A stretch of 64,000 bases of DNA from an uncultured Oscillibacter sp. (GTDB taxonomy: Bacteria > Bacillota > Clostridia > Oscillospirales > Oscillospiraceae). Within the stretch, counting starts at the first letter, position 1. Every line of letters starts with the position of its first letter. This document shows positions 1 through 8,211 of this stretch, one piece after another. The stretch spans positions 1 to 64,000 of the forward strand of contig CAJTMG010000008.1 of assembly GCA_910577405.1 (NCBI GenBank). Reading direction: 5' to 3'. The notes below the pieces were generated by a model that had not been told where the DNA came from, did no database searches, and was given only the letters and a program-made list of their open reading frames with translations. Both the position numbers and the translations under genes were made by a program.

Positions 1-130
1 TTGAGTATATATAAATTATAATACATACTCAATTAAATTTCAAGTGGAAATGCTGATAAAATCAAGGTTTCTTGATGCCTGCATATTGGTTTTTATCGTT
101 TTGAGTACTTATAATCCGACTTTAGGGGTG
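1..130. other. AT-rich intergenic stretch at window edge with palindrome
   Basis: This stretch is clearly more AT-rich than the rest of the window and has no coding frame I can support. The first 32 bases form an inverted repeat (TTGAGTAT at 1-8 and ATACTCAA at 25-32), and TTGAGTA recurs near 102-108, followed by TATAAT. This could be the operator/promoter region of a leftward gene lying outside the window, but nothing here proves that. Confidence 0.4.
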
Positions 131-136
131 TAAAGA

Positions 137-177
137 AAAACCGGGCGGCCTGAAAGAAGAAAAGGCCGTCCGGTTTT
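137..177 (-). terminator. Rho-independent terminator of the leftward thioesterase gene
   Basis: A 14-base stem (137-150 pairing with 164-177, one G.U position) has a 13-base loop and is rich in T on the exit side of the minus strand. It lies ten bases past the stop codon of the gene at 187-597. Confidence 0.8.
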
Positions 178-186
178 CTATGGTTT

Positions 187-597
187 TCAGATGGGAAGGG
201 GCTTGTCCAGGCGATAAAAGGTAAAAGTTCCGGTTCCAAGCAGGGCGTCTTCCTGATTCAGAATGCGCACATCCATCACGCAGAGGGTCTTTCCGGATTT
301 CACCTCGTGGGCCTCTGCGGTCAGGGTGTCGCCGACTTTGGCGCTTCTCAGGAAATGCCAGGACGCGTCTACAGTCACGGCCATAGTACCATAAGCGGCC
401 ATCGCGGAACCGCAGGCGCTGTCGGCCATGGTGAAGTAAACGCCGCCGTGGGGAATGCCAAGAGGGTTCACGTCGTCCGGCGCTACGGTCTTTACGACTC
501 GGGCGTATCCCTGCCGGATTTCCTCGACCATCACGCCCTGACGCTGGGTATAGGGATTGTTGGTATTCCGGAACGCTATGATTTTCTCGTAATCCAT
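187..597 (-). CDS. PaaI-family hotdog thioesterase
   Basis: Small single-domain acyl-CoA thioesterase of the hotdog fold, 136 residues, the usual family length. The stretch around residues 47-62 (NPLGIPHGGVYFTMADSA) is the PaaI/4HBT signature, with the HGG turn and the Asp on the central helix expected to hydrolyse an acyl- or phenylacetyl-CoA thioester in the cytosol. The start has AGGAGG upstream, and a consensus promoter overlaps the end of the next gene, so it is probably transcribed alone. Family is clear; the natural substrate is not determinable here. Confidence 0.8.
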   Translation of the reverse strand: MDYEKIIAFRNTNNPYTQRQGVMVEEIRQGYARVVKTVAPDDVNPLGIPHGGVYFTMADSACGSAMAAYGTMAVTVDASWHFLRSAKVGDTLTAEAHEVKSGKTLCVMDVRILNQEDALLGTGTFTFYRLDKPLPI

Positions 598-633
598 GGA
601 AATGGCCTCCTGTGTTTTTGGGAATTTTATGAC

Positions 634-662
634 ATTGTACCCTTTTTTCCAGGAAGCGTCAA
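634..662 (-). promoter_or_regulatory. SigA-type promoter for the thioesterase gene
   Basis: On the minus strand TTGACG (657-662) is separated by 17 bases from TACAAT (634-639). The -35 box overlaps the last codons of the XRE gene, placing the start of transcription about 30 bases before the thioesterase start codon. Confidence 0.65.
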
Positions 663-1750
663 TCCTGCATTTCCTCCGGCGTTCTGGGCAAGCTGGATTG
701 ATCGCCGTCTTCCGTTTCCTTCAGATAGAGCAGAAGCAGGCGGCACCATCCGGACTGTTCTTCTGTGAAACTGCCGTCAGAAAGGGCGGTTTGTAGCGTT
801 TTTTCAACTTGCGCGACCTTTTCCGGGAAGTAGGAGAGTCCATAGGTGGAGAGAAGAATTGCCCAATAAGGCCAGGGTTCACCGCTGCTGTCGTCGTAAG
901 CCAGTTGCCGGGCAAAGGCGGCAGGGTATCGGAAGAGCACGCTGGAAAGGGCGTTTGCATAGTCTTCTGTGAAAGCGCCATCAAGTCCTTTAGCGATGCT
1001 GGCCCGCTGTAGATAATAGATTTCGGTTTCGGAATAGTCCTCCAGGCAGGTAAGAAAGTACGTCAAAGCAGAGATGCAGCTGATTTCGTCCGTAGTCCCC
1101 AGACGGCTGAATTCTGTCCAGTCCATGGAGGAAAGGTTCGTGATCAGGGCCCCTCGGTAGGCGTAACGTTCCTCAGCGGTTAGATTGTCCCCAGCGGCCA
1201 ACCGATTGAATGCCCGATAGACAATTTCCGCGTCGCTGGGAAGGGAAGAGGAGCCGTCCGGTTCACTGGTGGATTCCGTGGCAGGTCCTGCATCTGATTC
1301 CGGCAAATTGGGGCTGCTGTCCGGCAAAATCTCCGGCGGGCCGGTTTCTTCTACAGGAACCTGAAATTCCACGGGCTGGTCTGAAATCTCTGCGCTGTTC
1401 CAGCCTAAAAGCAGAAGAGAACTGCCTGCCAGCAGAAGCAGCGCCGTCAGTCCCACAAGCGTCAGAATCACCCAGAATCGCGACAGACGGCGAGTTTTTT
1501 TCTTTTCCGGTACTTCCGACGTCTCTGAAAATGCTTCTGTTTCCGGACTTTCTGCCGGTGTATCAGTCAATTCCGACACCGGCACGCCGAAGAGCCTCGC
1601 CAGTGCCAGAAGGTTCTCCATATCCGGCACGGCCCGTCCGGTCTCCCATTTGCTGACGGCCTGCCTGCTGACGCCCATACGGTGCCCCAGTTCCTCCTGT
1701 GAAATCCCCATCCTTTTTCGATGCGCTCCAATCCGTTCGCCCAATGACAT
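659..1750 (-). CDS. Membrane-anchored XRE-family transcriptional regulator
   Basis: A 363-residue protein. Residues 1-60 are a Cro/C1-type helix-turn-helix (ISQEELGHRMGVSRQAVSKWE), followed by an acidic linker, a basic patch and one hydrophobic segment at about 92-115. An acidic, Ser/Pro-rich stretch and a roughly 190-residue helical domain that I do not recognise follow. The layout suggests a membrane-tethered DNA-binding protein with an external sensing domain. The start at 1748-1750 follows a strong GGAGG; an open frame continues far upstream across pyrH but cannot be the real start because it runs antisense to that gene. Regulated genes are unknown. Confidence 0.75.
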   Translation of the reverse strand: MSLGERIGAHRKRMGISQEELGHRMGVSRQAVSKWETGRAVPDMENLLALARLFGVPVSELTDTPAESPETEAFSETSEVPEKKKTRRLSRFWVILTLVGLTALLLLAGSSLLLLGWNSAEISDQPVEFQVPVEETGPPEILPDSSPNLPESDAGPATESTSEPDGSSSLPSDAEIVYRAFNRLAAGDNLTAEERYAYRGALITNLSSMDWTEFSRLGTTDEISCISALTYFLTCLEDYSETEIYYLQRASIAKGLDGAFTEDYANALSSVLFRYPAAFARQLAYDDSSGEPWPYWAILLSTYGLSYFPEKVAQVEKTLQTALSDGSFTEEQSGWCRLLLLYLKETEDGDQSSLPRTPEEMQD

Positions 1751-1972
1751 AGCCGCCGCCTCCTTTTTTAGGCCAGTATACCACAAGAGGCGGGAAAAGG
1801 CCACCACCTGGCTGTCAACTATCGGTAGCGGGGCGAAAAAAACCGGCGGATTTCTGGAAAAAAATAAAATTTTGTGAAAAATGCAGTTCCCCTCTTTCCA
1901 AATGGATGTAAATACGGTAAAATAAATATGATATACTGGGTGAAAGCCTGGATGAACAAAGGAGGTCACGCT
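1751..1972. promoter_or_regulatory. Divergent intergenic region XRE / pyrH
   Basis: The 222 bases between the two divergent genes hold the ribosome-binding site of each gene and AT-rich sequence before pyrH. Two weak rightward promoter candidates are visible: TTTCCA (1895-1900), 17 bases, TAAAAT (1918-1923); and a TATACT at 1932-1937 without a good -35. On the leftward side TATACT occurs near 1775-1785 with no convincing -35. Confidence 0.35.
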
Positions 1973-2689
1973 ATGGAAAAACCCGTATACCGTCGCGTAC
2001 TGCTGAAAATCAGCGGGGAAGCTCTGGCAGGAGAGAACCGGTCCGGGCTGGATTTCGGGGTCATAGGCCAGGTGTGCGACGTGGTAAAGGAATGCCTGGA
2101 GATGGGCGTGCAGATGGGTCTGGTGGTCGGCGGCGGCAACTTCTGGCGGGGCGTGAAGGACGGCGGAGGTCGTATGGAGCGGACCCGTGCGGACCATATG
2201 GGAATGCTGGCCACGGTTATGAACTGCCTGGCCGTTGCTGATGTGTGCGAACAGAAGGGCATCCCCGTCCGGGTCCAGACCGCCATTGAAATGCGCGCAA
2301 TGGCCGAACCCTACATCCGTTCCCGGGCCATCCGGCATCTGGAGAAGGGCAGGGCGGTTATCTTTGGCTGCGGTACCGGAAATCCTTATTTTTCTACCGA
2401 TACTGCCGCTGTGCTTCGGGCTGCGGAAATCGGCGCGGATGTGATTTTGCTGGCTAAGAATGTGGACGGTGTTTACAGCGCCGACCCTGTGAAGGACCCC
2501 ACTGCTGTGAAATATGATACCATTTCCTATAACGATGTTCTGGCCCAGCGGCTGATGGTGATGGATTCCACAGCTACGTCCCTCTCGATGGATAATCACA
2601 TTCCCGTACTGCTCTTTGCTTTGAAGGACCCGCGCAATATCATCCGGGCCCTCTGCGGGGAAAAGGTGGGAACGATTGTAAAGGAATAA
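1973..2689 (+). CDS. pyrH: UMP kinase
   Basis: Phosphorylates UMP to UDP with ATP, the committed step to all pyrimidine nucleotides; cytosolic hexamer of the amino-acid-kinase fold. The 238-residue length is normal. The N-terminal LLKISGEAL phosphate-binding loop, the glycine-rich [10 protein letters not shown], and the [12 protein letters not shown] and KNVDGVY segments are all present. The start at 1973 follows GGAGGT at the right distance; an upstream in-frame ATG would add 33 unrelated residues. First gene of the pyrH-frr-uppS run, as in most Bacillota. Confidence 0.97.
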   Translation: MEKPVYRRVLLKISGEALAGENRSGLDFGVIGQVCDVVKECLEMGVQMGLVVGGGNFWRGVKDGGGRMERTRADHMGMLATVMNCLAVADVCEQKGIPVRVQTAIEMRAMAEPYIRSRAIRHLEKGRAVIFGCGTGNPYFSTDTAAVLRAAEIGADVILLAKNVDGVYSADPVKDPTAVKYDTISYNDVLAQRLMVMDSTATSLSMDNHIPVLLFALKDPRNIIRALCGEKVGTIVKE

Positions 2690-2709
2690 CTGAAAGGAGC
2701 ATTGCAATC

Positions 2710-3267
2710 ATGTTAAAAGACGAATATAAAGTATACGAGGAAAAAATGCAGAAGAGCATCGACTCCGTAGCCGCCGACTTCGCTTCCGTACGGGCGGGCC
2801 GGGCCAACGCTGCTGTTCTGGACCGCATTATGGTGGATTATTACGGCAGTCCCACGCCCATTCAGCAAATCGCGTCCATTTCCTCTCCGGACCCCCGTTC
2901 TCTGGTCATTTCTCCTTGGGACGGTTCCGCGCTGAAAGCCATCGAGAAGGCCATTCAGAACTCTGACCTGGGCATCAATCCCCAGAATGACGGCAAGAGC
3001 ATCCGTCTGGCGTTCCCACAGCTGACGGAGGAACGACGTAAGGATCTGGTGAAGCAGATTCGCAAGTATGCCGAGGCCGGTAAGGTCGCGGTACGGAATA
3101 TCCGCCGTGACGCCATGGATAATTTTAAGAAGCAGGAGAAGAAGTCGGAGATTACCGAGGACGAACTGAAACAGGTAGAAAAAGACCTCCAGAAGATGAC
3201 CGACGAGAGCTGCAAGAAGCTGGATGAACTCCTTGCCAAGAAGGAAAAGGAATTGATGGCGGTCTGA
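2710..3267 (+). CDS. frr: Ribosome recycling factor
   Basis: Splits post-termination ribosomes together with EF-G. The 185-residue protein matches the family length, with the conserved VRAGRA motif near the start, DPRSLVISPWD in the second domain, and the LTEERRKDLVKQIRKYAE helix. It lies 20 bases after pyrH and its stop overlaps the uppS start by one base (TGATG), which indicates translational coupling. Confidence 0.97.
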   Translation: MLKDEYKVYEEKMQKSIDSVAADFASVRAGRANAAVLDRIMVDYYGSPTPIQQIASISSPDPRSLVISPWDGSALKAIEKAIQNSDLGINPQNDGKSIRLAFPQLTEERRKDLVKQIRKYAEAGKVAVRNIRRDAMDNFKKQEKKSEITEDELKQVEKDLQKMTDESCKKLDELLAKKEKELMAV

Positions 3268-4025
3268 TGTTGGATAGGAGACAACCGGGGCGGCGCAAGC
3301 TGCCCCAATCTAATGAGGCCCCGCTGCCGGAGCATATTGCGATTATTATGGATGGGAATGGGCGTTGGGCTGTGCGGCAGGGGCTTCCCAGAACGGCGGG
3401 GCATAAGGCGGGGGCGGAGACGTTCCGGCGGATTGCCACCTACTGTAAGAATATCGGAGTGAAGTATCTGACGGTTTACGCTTTTTCTACAGAGAATTGG
3501 AAGCGTTCCGAAACGGAAGTCTCCGCGATTATGGGCCTTTTGAAGCGATATCTTTTGGAGGCTGTGGATACCATGGAACGGGATCATATCCGCCTGCATT
3601 TCTTCGGGGATATGACGCCCATCCCAGCGGAATTGCAGGCCCTGGCCCGGGAAACTGATGAGATTACAGAGCATTTGAGCCGGGACGATTTTCAGGCCAA
3701 CGTCTGTCTGAATTACGGCGGTCGGGATGAGATTGTCCGGGCGGCGCGGCAGTTTGCAAGGGACTGTGCCGAGGGGAGACGGAAGCCGGAGGATTTGACG
3801 GAAGCAGTCTTTTCCGGCTATCTGGACTCCAGAGGCGTGCCGGACCCGGAACTGATTATCCGGCCCAGCGGTGAACTGCGGATTAGTAATTTTCTTTTAT
3901 GGCAGTGCGCCTACGCGGAGTTCTATGTGACCGAAACCCTCTGGCCGGATTTTGACGAAGCGGAGCTGGAACGGGCCTTGGACGCCTTTCGGAAACGGGA
4001 CCGGCGGTTTGGCGGCGTGAAGTAA
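3267..4025 (+). CDS. uppS: Isoprenyl transferase (undecaprenyl diphosphate synthase)
   Basis: Condenses isopentenyl diphosphate units onto farnesyl diphosphate in cis to make the C55 carrier lipid for peptidoglycan. 252 residues. The catalytic HIAIIMDGNGRWA block lies near residues 24-36, and the FSTENWKR and LIIRPSGELRISNFLLWQ motifs of the family are present. It shares its pathway with dxr and ispG in the same gene run, which supply the isoprenoid precursors. Confidence 0.95.
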   Translation: MLDRRQPGRRKLPQSNEAPLPEHIAIIMDGNGRWAVRQGLPRTAGHKAGAETFRRIATYCKNIGVKYLTVYAFSTENWKRSETEVSAIMGLLKRYLLEAVDTMERDHIRLHFFGDMTPIPAELQALARETDEITEHLSRDDFQANVCLNYGGRDEIVRAARQFARDCAEGRRKPEDLTEAVFSGYLDSRGVPDPELIIRPSGELRISNFLLWQCAYAEFYVTETLWPDFDEAELERALDAFRKRDRRFGGVK

Positions 4026-4070
4026 CCAGAAACCAAGAGCGTTGCCCAGTATGGGGGAAAGGGGTTTATC

Positions 4071-4493
4071 ATGGGTTTTCTTTCTGATTTGTTTGCAAAG
4101 CTGTTTGGCGGCGGCAGTCCGAAATCCGGTGAGAGCAAGACGGACGCCCTGCGGGAGTATATTGATCGCGCCTTGCCCGAAAGCTATGTGCAGTCGCGGA
4201 AATATGCGCTGTCCATAAAGGAGATGGCAGGCGGCTATGTGGCCTATGTGACCCTGGATATGCTGGCGGACGGTTCTGATTATACCGGCATGGACGATCA
4301 GGACCTCCGGAATGTGGCGGAGATGGAATCCGGTTACCTGCTGGAAGAGTGCCTGAACAAGCCGCCTGTGGACGCCAGCTTCTTCCTGAAAATGGTCTTT
4401 TCCAAGGGCCATATTATTACCGTGGAACGTCGGTGCGGCGCAAATGAGGGCATTCTTACCGACCACGGTCAGCGGCAGGAAATTCATTTCTGA
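4071..4493 (+). CDS. Conserved small protein of unknown function between uppS and cdsA
   Basis: 140 residues, soluble, no signal peptide. The start at 4071 is preceded by a GGGGAAAGGGG tract. After an amphipathic N-terminal helix (FLSDLFAKLFGGG) and a short polar linker, the rest is a mixed alpha/beta domain with several acidic stretches. I do not recognise a family. It sits tightly between lipid-carrier and phospholipid genes and is read in the same direction, so it is almost certainly expressed with them. Confidence 0.65.
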   Translation: MGFLSDLFAKLFGGGSPKSGESKTDALREYIDRALPESYVQSRKYALSIKEMAGGYVAYVTLDMLADGSDYTGMDDQDLRNVAEMESGYLLEECLNKPPVDASFFLKMVFSKGHIITVERRCGANEGILTDHGQRQEIHF

Positions 4494-4517
4494 GCCGTGA
4501 GAGAAAGGGGACGCATA

Positions 4518-5315
4518 ATGAAGTCTAGGATTCTGGTTGCAGTGATTTGGGTGCCGGTGCTGCTGTATATCGTGCTGGCCGGACCGCCGGTGCTGATGGC
4601 GCTGGCCTTGGTGCTTCTGGCGGGGATTGGCGGCTTTGAATTACAGGATTGCGTCAGCGGGAAGAAGCAGAGAGGATTGTCATGGCTGAGCGGCGTCTGT
4701 GCGGCTTTGACGGTGAACTGGTACTACTATACACCGGATGTTATAGAGAGCTTCTTCCTGCTTGAACTGTTGATTTTCTTTGGTTATGCCATTTTCAGGG
4801 GCGGAGAGATAAAGTTCCATCAGATTATGGCGGGGCTGTTCGGAAGCATCGCGATCGGATACTCGTTTTCCGCTTTCCTGCGCTTGGAAGCCTCCGGAAT
4901 CCACAGAGCATATCTGCTGCTGCCCTTTATCCTGAGCTTTGCCTGTGATACCTTCGCCTTTTTCGCCGGATTGACCCTGGGAAAGCACAAACTGGCTCCG
5001 AAGGTCAGTCCCAAGAAGACCGTTGAGGGTTCCGTCGGGGGATTGGCGGGGAATGTCGTATGCGGACTGCTGTTCGTCTGGGTGATGGATCGTTGGTTCG
5101 GCGGCTCTGTGGTTTCCTATGGCCCGATGGTCCTTCTCGCGTTGGCCTGCGGAGCAGTGGCCCAGCTTGGCGACCTGAGCTTTTCCCTGATTAAGCGGGA
5201 ATTCGGAATCAAAGACTACGGAAAGCTCTTCCTGGCTCACGGCGGCGTGCTGGATCGTTTTGACAGCGTGCTGTTTGTCGCGCCGTTGGTTGAGATTATT
5301 TTAAGCGTTCTGTAA
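4518..5315 (+). CDS. cdsA: Phosphatidate cytidylyltransferase
   Basis: Makes CDP-diacylglycerol from phosphatidic acid and CTP at the inner membrane. 265 residues with about seven to eight hydrophobic segments. The C-terminal signature is seen as SPKKTVEGSVGG followed by SLIKREFGIKDYGKLFLAHGG and LDRFDS. The ATG at 4518 follows GAGAAAGGGG and gives the normal short N-terminus; a start at 4497 (GTG) would add only seven residues. Confidence 0.95.
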   Translation: MKSRILVAVIWVPVLLYIVLAGPPVLMALALVLLAGIGGFELQDCVSGKKQRGLSWLSGVCAALTVNWYYYTPDVIESFFLLELLIFFGYAIFRGGEIKFHQIMAGLFGSIAIGYSFSAFLRLEASGIHRAYLLLPFILSFACDTFAFFAGLTLGKHKLAPKVSPKKTVEGSVGGLAGNVVCGLLFVWVMDRWFGGSVVSYGPMVLLALACGAVAQLGDLSFSLIKREFGIKDYGKLFLAHGGVLDRFDSVLFVAPLVEIILSVL

Positions 5316-5327
5316 TAGGATGATACT

Positions 5328-6476
5328 ATGAGTAAGACAATTTCAATTTTAGGTTCCACAGGGTCCATAGGCCGTCAGACCCTGGATGTGGCGGAACAGA
5401 TGGGCCTGCGGGTTGCGGCTTTGACGGCTCAATCAAGCGTGGAGCGTTTGGAGGAGCAGGCGCGGAAATTTCAGCCCCGGCTTGCGGTTCTGACGGACGA
5501 GGCGGCGGCGAAGGATTTGAAGGTACGTCTTGCGGATACGCCGGTGCGGGTAATCGGCGGGACTGCCGGGCTTCTGGAAGCCGCCGTTCTGCCGGAGGCC
5601 GATACTGTGGTAACCGCCGTGGTGGGCATGGTAGGATTGAAACCCACTTTGGCGGCCATTGGGCAGAAGAAGCGTATAGCCTTGGCAAATAAGGAAACCT
5701 TGGTTTGTGCGGGGGAACTGGTGATGGACGCGGCGGCAGAATCCGGGGCGGAGATCGTGCCGGTGGATTCGGAGCATTCCGCAATATTCCAGTGCGTCCA
5801 AGGCTGTGAGGACCGTCGGGAAATCAAGCGGCTGATTCTCACCTGTTCCGGCGGTCCGTTCTATGGCATGACGGCGGAAGAAGTGGGCAAAATGACCAGA
5901 ACGGACGCATTGAAGCATCCAAATTGGAAAATGGGGCCCAAGATTACCGTGGACTGCGCGACCCTGATGAACAAAGGGCTGGAAGTTATTGAGGCCATGC
6001 GTCTCTACCGTCTGCCGCTGGAACAGGTGGACGTGGTGATTCACCGGCAGAGCATCGTGCATTCGCTGGTGGAGTTCCGGGACGGCGCGGTACTGGCACA
6101 GCTTGGCACGCCGGATATGCGCCTGCCCATCCGCTATGCCATGACCTACCCGGCCCGGGGCGAGAATCCGGCGGAGCCGTTGGATTTGCTGACCTGTCCG
6201 CCGCTGACCTTCGCCGAGCCGGACCGGGAGACGTTCCCTTGTCTGCGTCTGGCGGAGGTTGCGGCGGTCAAAGGCGGGACGGCGTGTACCATACTGAATG
6301 CCGCCAATGAAGAGGCAGTCCGGCTGTTTCTGGCGGATCGCATTGGGTTTGACGACATCTTCCGGCTGACCATTGAGGCCATGACGGACATTCCAGTGAC
6401 GCTGAATCCTTCCTTGGAGGACATCCTGGCGGCAGATGCAGAGGCCCGGACACAAATCCTCCGGCGTTATCTTTGA
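5328..6476 (+). CDS. dxr: 1-deoxy-D-xylulose-5-phosphate reductoisomerase
   Basis: NADPH-dependent second step of the MEP isoprenoid pathway. 382 residues, full length. The Rossmann motif ILGSTGSIGRQTLDV lies at the N-terminus; the metal and substrate motifs VDSEHSAIFQ and the catalytic loop near HPNWKMGPKITVDCATLMNKGLE are intact. It is the target class of fosmidomycin. It lies 12 bases after cdsA and 15 before rseP. Confidence 0.97.
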   Translation: MSKTISILGSTGSIGRQTLDVAEQMGLRVAALTAQSSVERLEEQARKFQPRLAVLTDEAAAKDLKVRLADTPVRVIGGTAGLLEAAVLPEADTVVTAVVGMVGLKPTLAAIGQKKRIALANKETLVCAGELVMDAAAESGAEIVPVDSEHSAIFQCVQGCEDRREIKRLILTCSGGPFYGMTAEEVGKMTRTDALKHPNWKMGPKITVDCATLMNKGLEVIEAMRLYRLPLEQVDVVIHRQSIVHSLVEFRDGAVLAQLGTPDMRLPIRYAMTYPARGENPAEPLDLLTCPPLTFAEPDRETFPCLRLAEVAAVKGGTACTILNAANEEAVRLFLADRIGFDDIFRLTIEAMTDIPVTLNPSLEDILAADAEARTQILRRYL

Positions 6477-6491
6477 TTTAGGAGCGATTTC

Positions 6492-7556
6492 ATGACTTTT
6501 ATCTATATCCTTGCGGCAATTTTTATTTTCGGCGTTCTGATTGCCCTTCATGAGTTCGGACATTTCGCGGCGGCAAAGCTCTGCGGCGTTCGAGTGAACG
6601 AGTTCTCCATCGGCATGGGTCCTCTTCTCTGGCAGAAGCAGACAGAGGAAACCCAGTATTCTCTGCGGCTGCTGCCCATCGGAGGATTCTGCGCGTTGGA
6701 CGAGGACCAGCCTCAGAGCGCCGGCGACGAACGGTCCTTTGTGCGGCAGAGCTTCTGGAAGAAATTCGTGATTCTTGCCGCCGGTTCCTTTATGAATTTC
6801 CTGACAGGCCTTGTGGTTCTGCTGTTCCTGTACGCGGGGGCGTCTGGCTTCTACCTGGACCAGATTGCGGGTTTTGCTGAAGGCTTCCCTTTGGAGGGCG
6901 AGAACGGCCTGATGGTGGGGGACGTTTTCTATAAAATCGACGGTTATCGCACTTATCTCCGGGGAGACGCGTCCCTATTTCTGCAATATAATGACGGAAA
7001 GGGCATTGATATCGAGGTCATCCGGAACGGTGAAAAGGTCGTCTTGAAGGATTTCCCCATGTATCGGGACACCTACGACGGCCAGCCGGGACGGTTCGGG
7101 CTTTCCGTGGGTTCGGCCAAGGTTCCCGCAGACTTCCTGACAAGACTGCAATACACCTGGTATCAGGCTTTGGATTTTGTGCAGCTCGTCTGGTTCAGCC
7201 TGGTGCAGCTTGTGACAGGAAACGCCGGAATGCAGGATCTCAGCGGACCGGTAGGCATTGTGTCCACCATCACGGAGGTGGGGGAGGCGTCCGAGACGGT
7301 GCGGGTCGCGGTGGAGAATATTTCCTATTTCGCCGCTTTGATTGCCGTCAACTTGGCTGTGATGAATCTTCTGCCCATCCCGGCTCTGGACGGCGGCCGT
7401 ATCTTTTTCCTTGTCGTTGACGCCATATCCATGCTGCTGTTCCACCGGAAGGTGCCTGAGAAGTATCAGGCGGCGGTGAACATGGCAGGCTTTGCGGTTC
7501 TGATGGGATTTATGCTGATTGTAACGGTTCAAGATGTGTTCAAGCTGTTTCAATAG
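6492..7556 (+). CDS. rseP: RseP-type site-2 zinc metalloprotease
   Basis: Intramembrane protease of the RIP family that cleaves anti-sigma factors and remnant signal peptides. 354 residues. The zinc motif HEFGH is in the first membrane segment (about residues 20-24), a PDZ domain spans roughly 125-210, and the second catalytic motif NLLPIPALDGGRI is near residue 300. Its position after dxr is the standard one in Bacillota. An ECF sigma/anti-sigma pair at 40,471-42,044 is a possible but unproven client. Confidence 0.93.
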   Translation: MTFIYILAAIFIFGVLIALHEFGHFAAAKLCGVRVNEFSIGMGPLLWQKQTEETQYSLRLLPIGGFCALDEDQPQSAGDERSFVRQSFWKKFVILAAGSFMNFLTGLVVLLFLYAGASGFYLDQIAGFAEGFPLEGENGLMVGDVFYKIDGYRTYLRGDASLFLQYNDGKGIDIEVIRNGEKVVLKDFPMYRDTYDGQPGRFGLSVGSAKVPADFLTRLQYTWYQALDFVQLVWFSLVQLVTGNAGMQDLSGPVGIVSTITEVGEASETVRVAVENISYFAALIAVNLAVMNLLPIPALDGGRIFFLVVDAISMLLFHRKVPEKYQAAVNMAGFAVLMGFMLIVTVQDVFKLFQ

Positions 7557-7638
7557 ACAGTATGTAAAGTGAAATATCCTCGAAGCAATGCGTTCGGACT
7601 GTTCCAAAAGACAATATGTAATGGGGAATGACTTTACA
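7547..7638. repeat. Intergenic repeat: tandem AGACArTATGTAA unit and CTTTACAG motif
   Basis: The end of rseP and the following gap carry two imperfect direct copies of a 21-base unit, 7547-7567 and 7601-7621 (core AGACArTATGTAA), offset by 54 bases. The second copy runs into GTAATGGG, six bases, CTTTACA (7618-7638), a 21-base pattern found with the same spacing at 27723, 27830 and, more divergently, 27872. No gene is seen in the 136-base gap (7557-7692). Confidence 0.55.
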
Positions 7639-7692
7639 GGATTAGCAAAGAATTTTTTGTGAAAAACAGTATTTTCAATAGGAGTAAAGGAA

Positions 7693-8211
7693 ATGGACTT
7701 TATATTAAGACCCTGGCGGACGGAAGACGCGGCAGATATCGTGCCCCACGCCAACGATCCGGCAGTTTCGGGCAATCTGAGGGATGTGTTTCCGTATCCC
7801 TACACGCTGGCTGACGCGGAGGACTATATAAGCGCCTGCGTTGCCAGCGAAGGGAAGGGGCAGCTTTGCCGGGCCATTGTGGTTGACGGAAGGGCGGCTG
7901 GAAGCATCGGCGTATTTCTGGGCAGCGATGTGTATCGAAGGAGCGCGGAACTTGGCTACTGGCTTGGCCGGGCGTACTGGCGTCAAGTGATCATGTCCGC
8001 CGCAGTGAAGGCCTTGTGCAGGGAGGCGTTTCAGAGTCTGGATATCGTCCGCGTTTATGCCGAGCCCTTTGCAGGCAACGTGGGTTCCCGGTACGTGCTG
8101 GAAAAGGCAGGGTTTACTTTGGAGGGCGTTCTGCGGAAGAGCGTCTATAAAAACGGGGTCCTGATGGATTCCTGTATATACGCAAAACTAAGAGAGGAAG
8201 CGGCAACATGA
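7693..8211 (+). CDS. GNAT-family N-acetyltransferase (RimJ/RimL-like)
   Basis: 172 residues. The pattern LRPWRTEDAADIV at the N-terminus, ELGYWLGRAYWRQ for acetyl-CoA binding, and NVGSRYVLEKAGFTLEGVLRK at the C-terminus is that of the RimJ/RimL acetyltransferases that modify protein N-termini or small amines. The stop overlaps the ispG start (ATGA at 8208-8211). Its placement inside the MEP/replication run, after a repeat-containing gap, suggests an insertion relative to the common rseP-ispG order. Substrate unknown. Confidence 0.8.
   Translation: MDFILRPWRTEDAADIVPHANDPAVSGNLRDVFPYPYTLADAEDYISACVASEGKGQLCRAIVVDGRAAGSIGVFLGSDVYRRSAELGYWLGRAYWRQVIMSAAVKALCREAFQSLDIVRVYAEPFAGNVGSRYVLEKAGFTLEGVLRKSVYKNGVLMDSCIYAKLREEAAT

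Noticed and set aside
1751-2707. Upstream extension of the XRE frame on the minus strand giving a protein of more than 680 residues
   Set aside because: It runs fully antisense to pyrH, a certain gene, and the XRE start at 1750 has an excellent ribosome-binding site.
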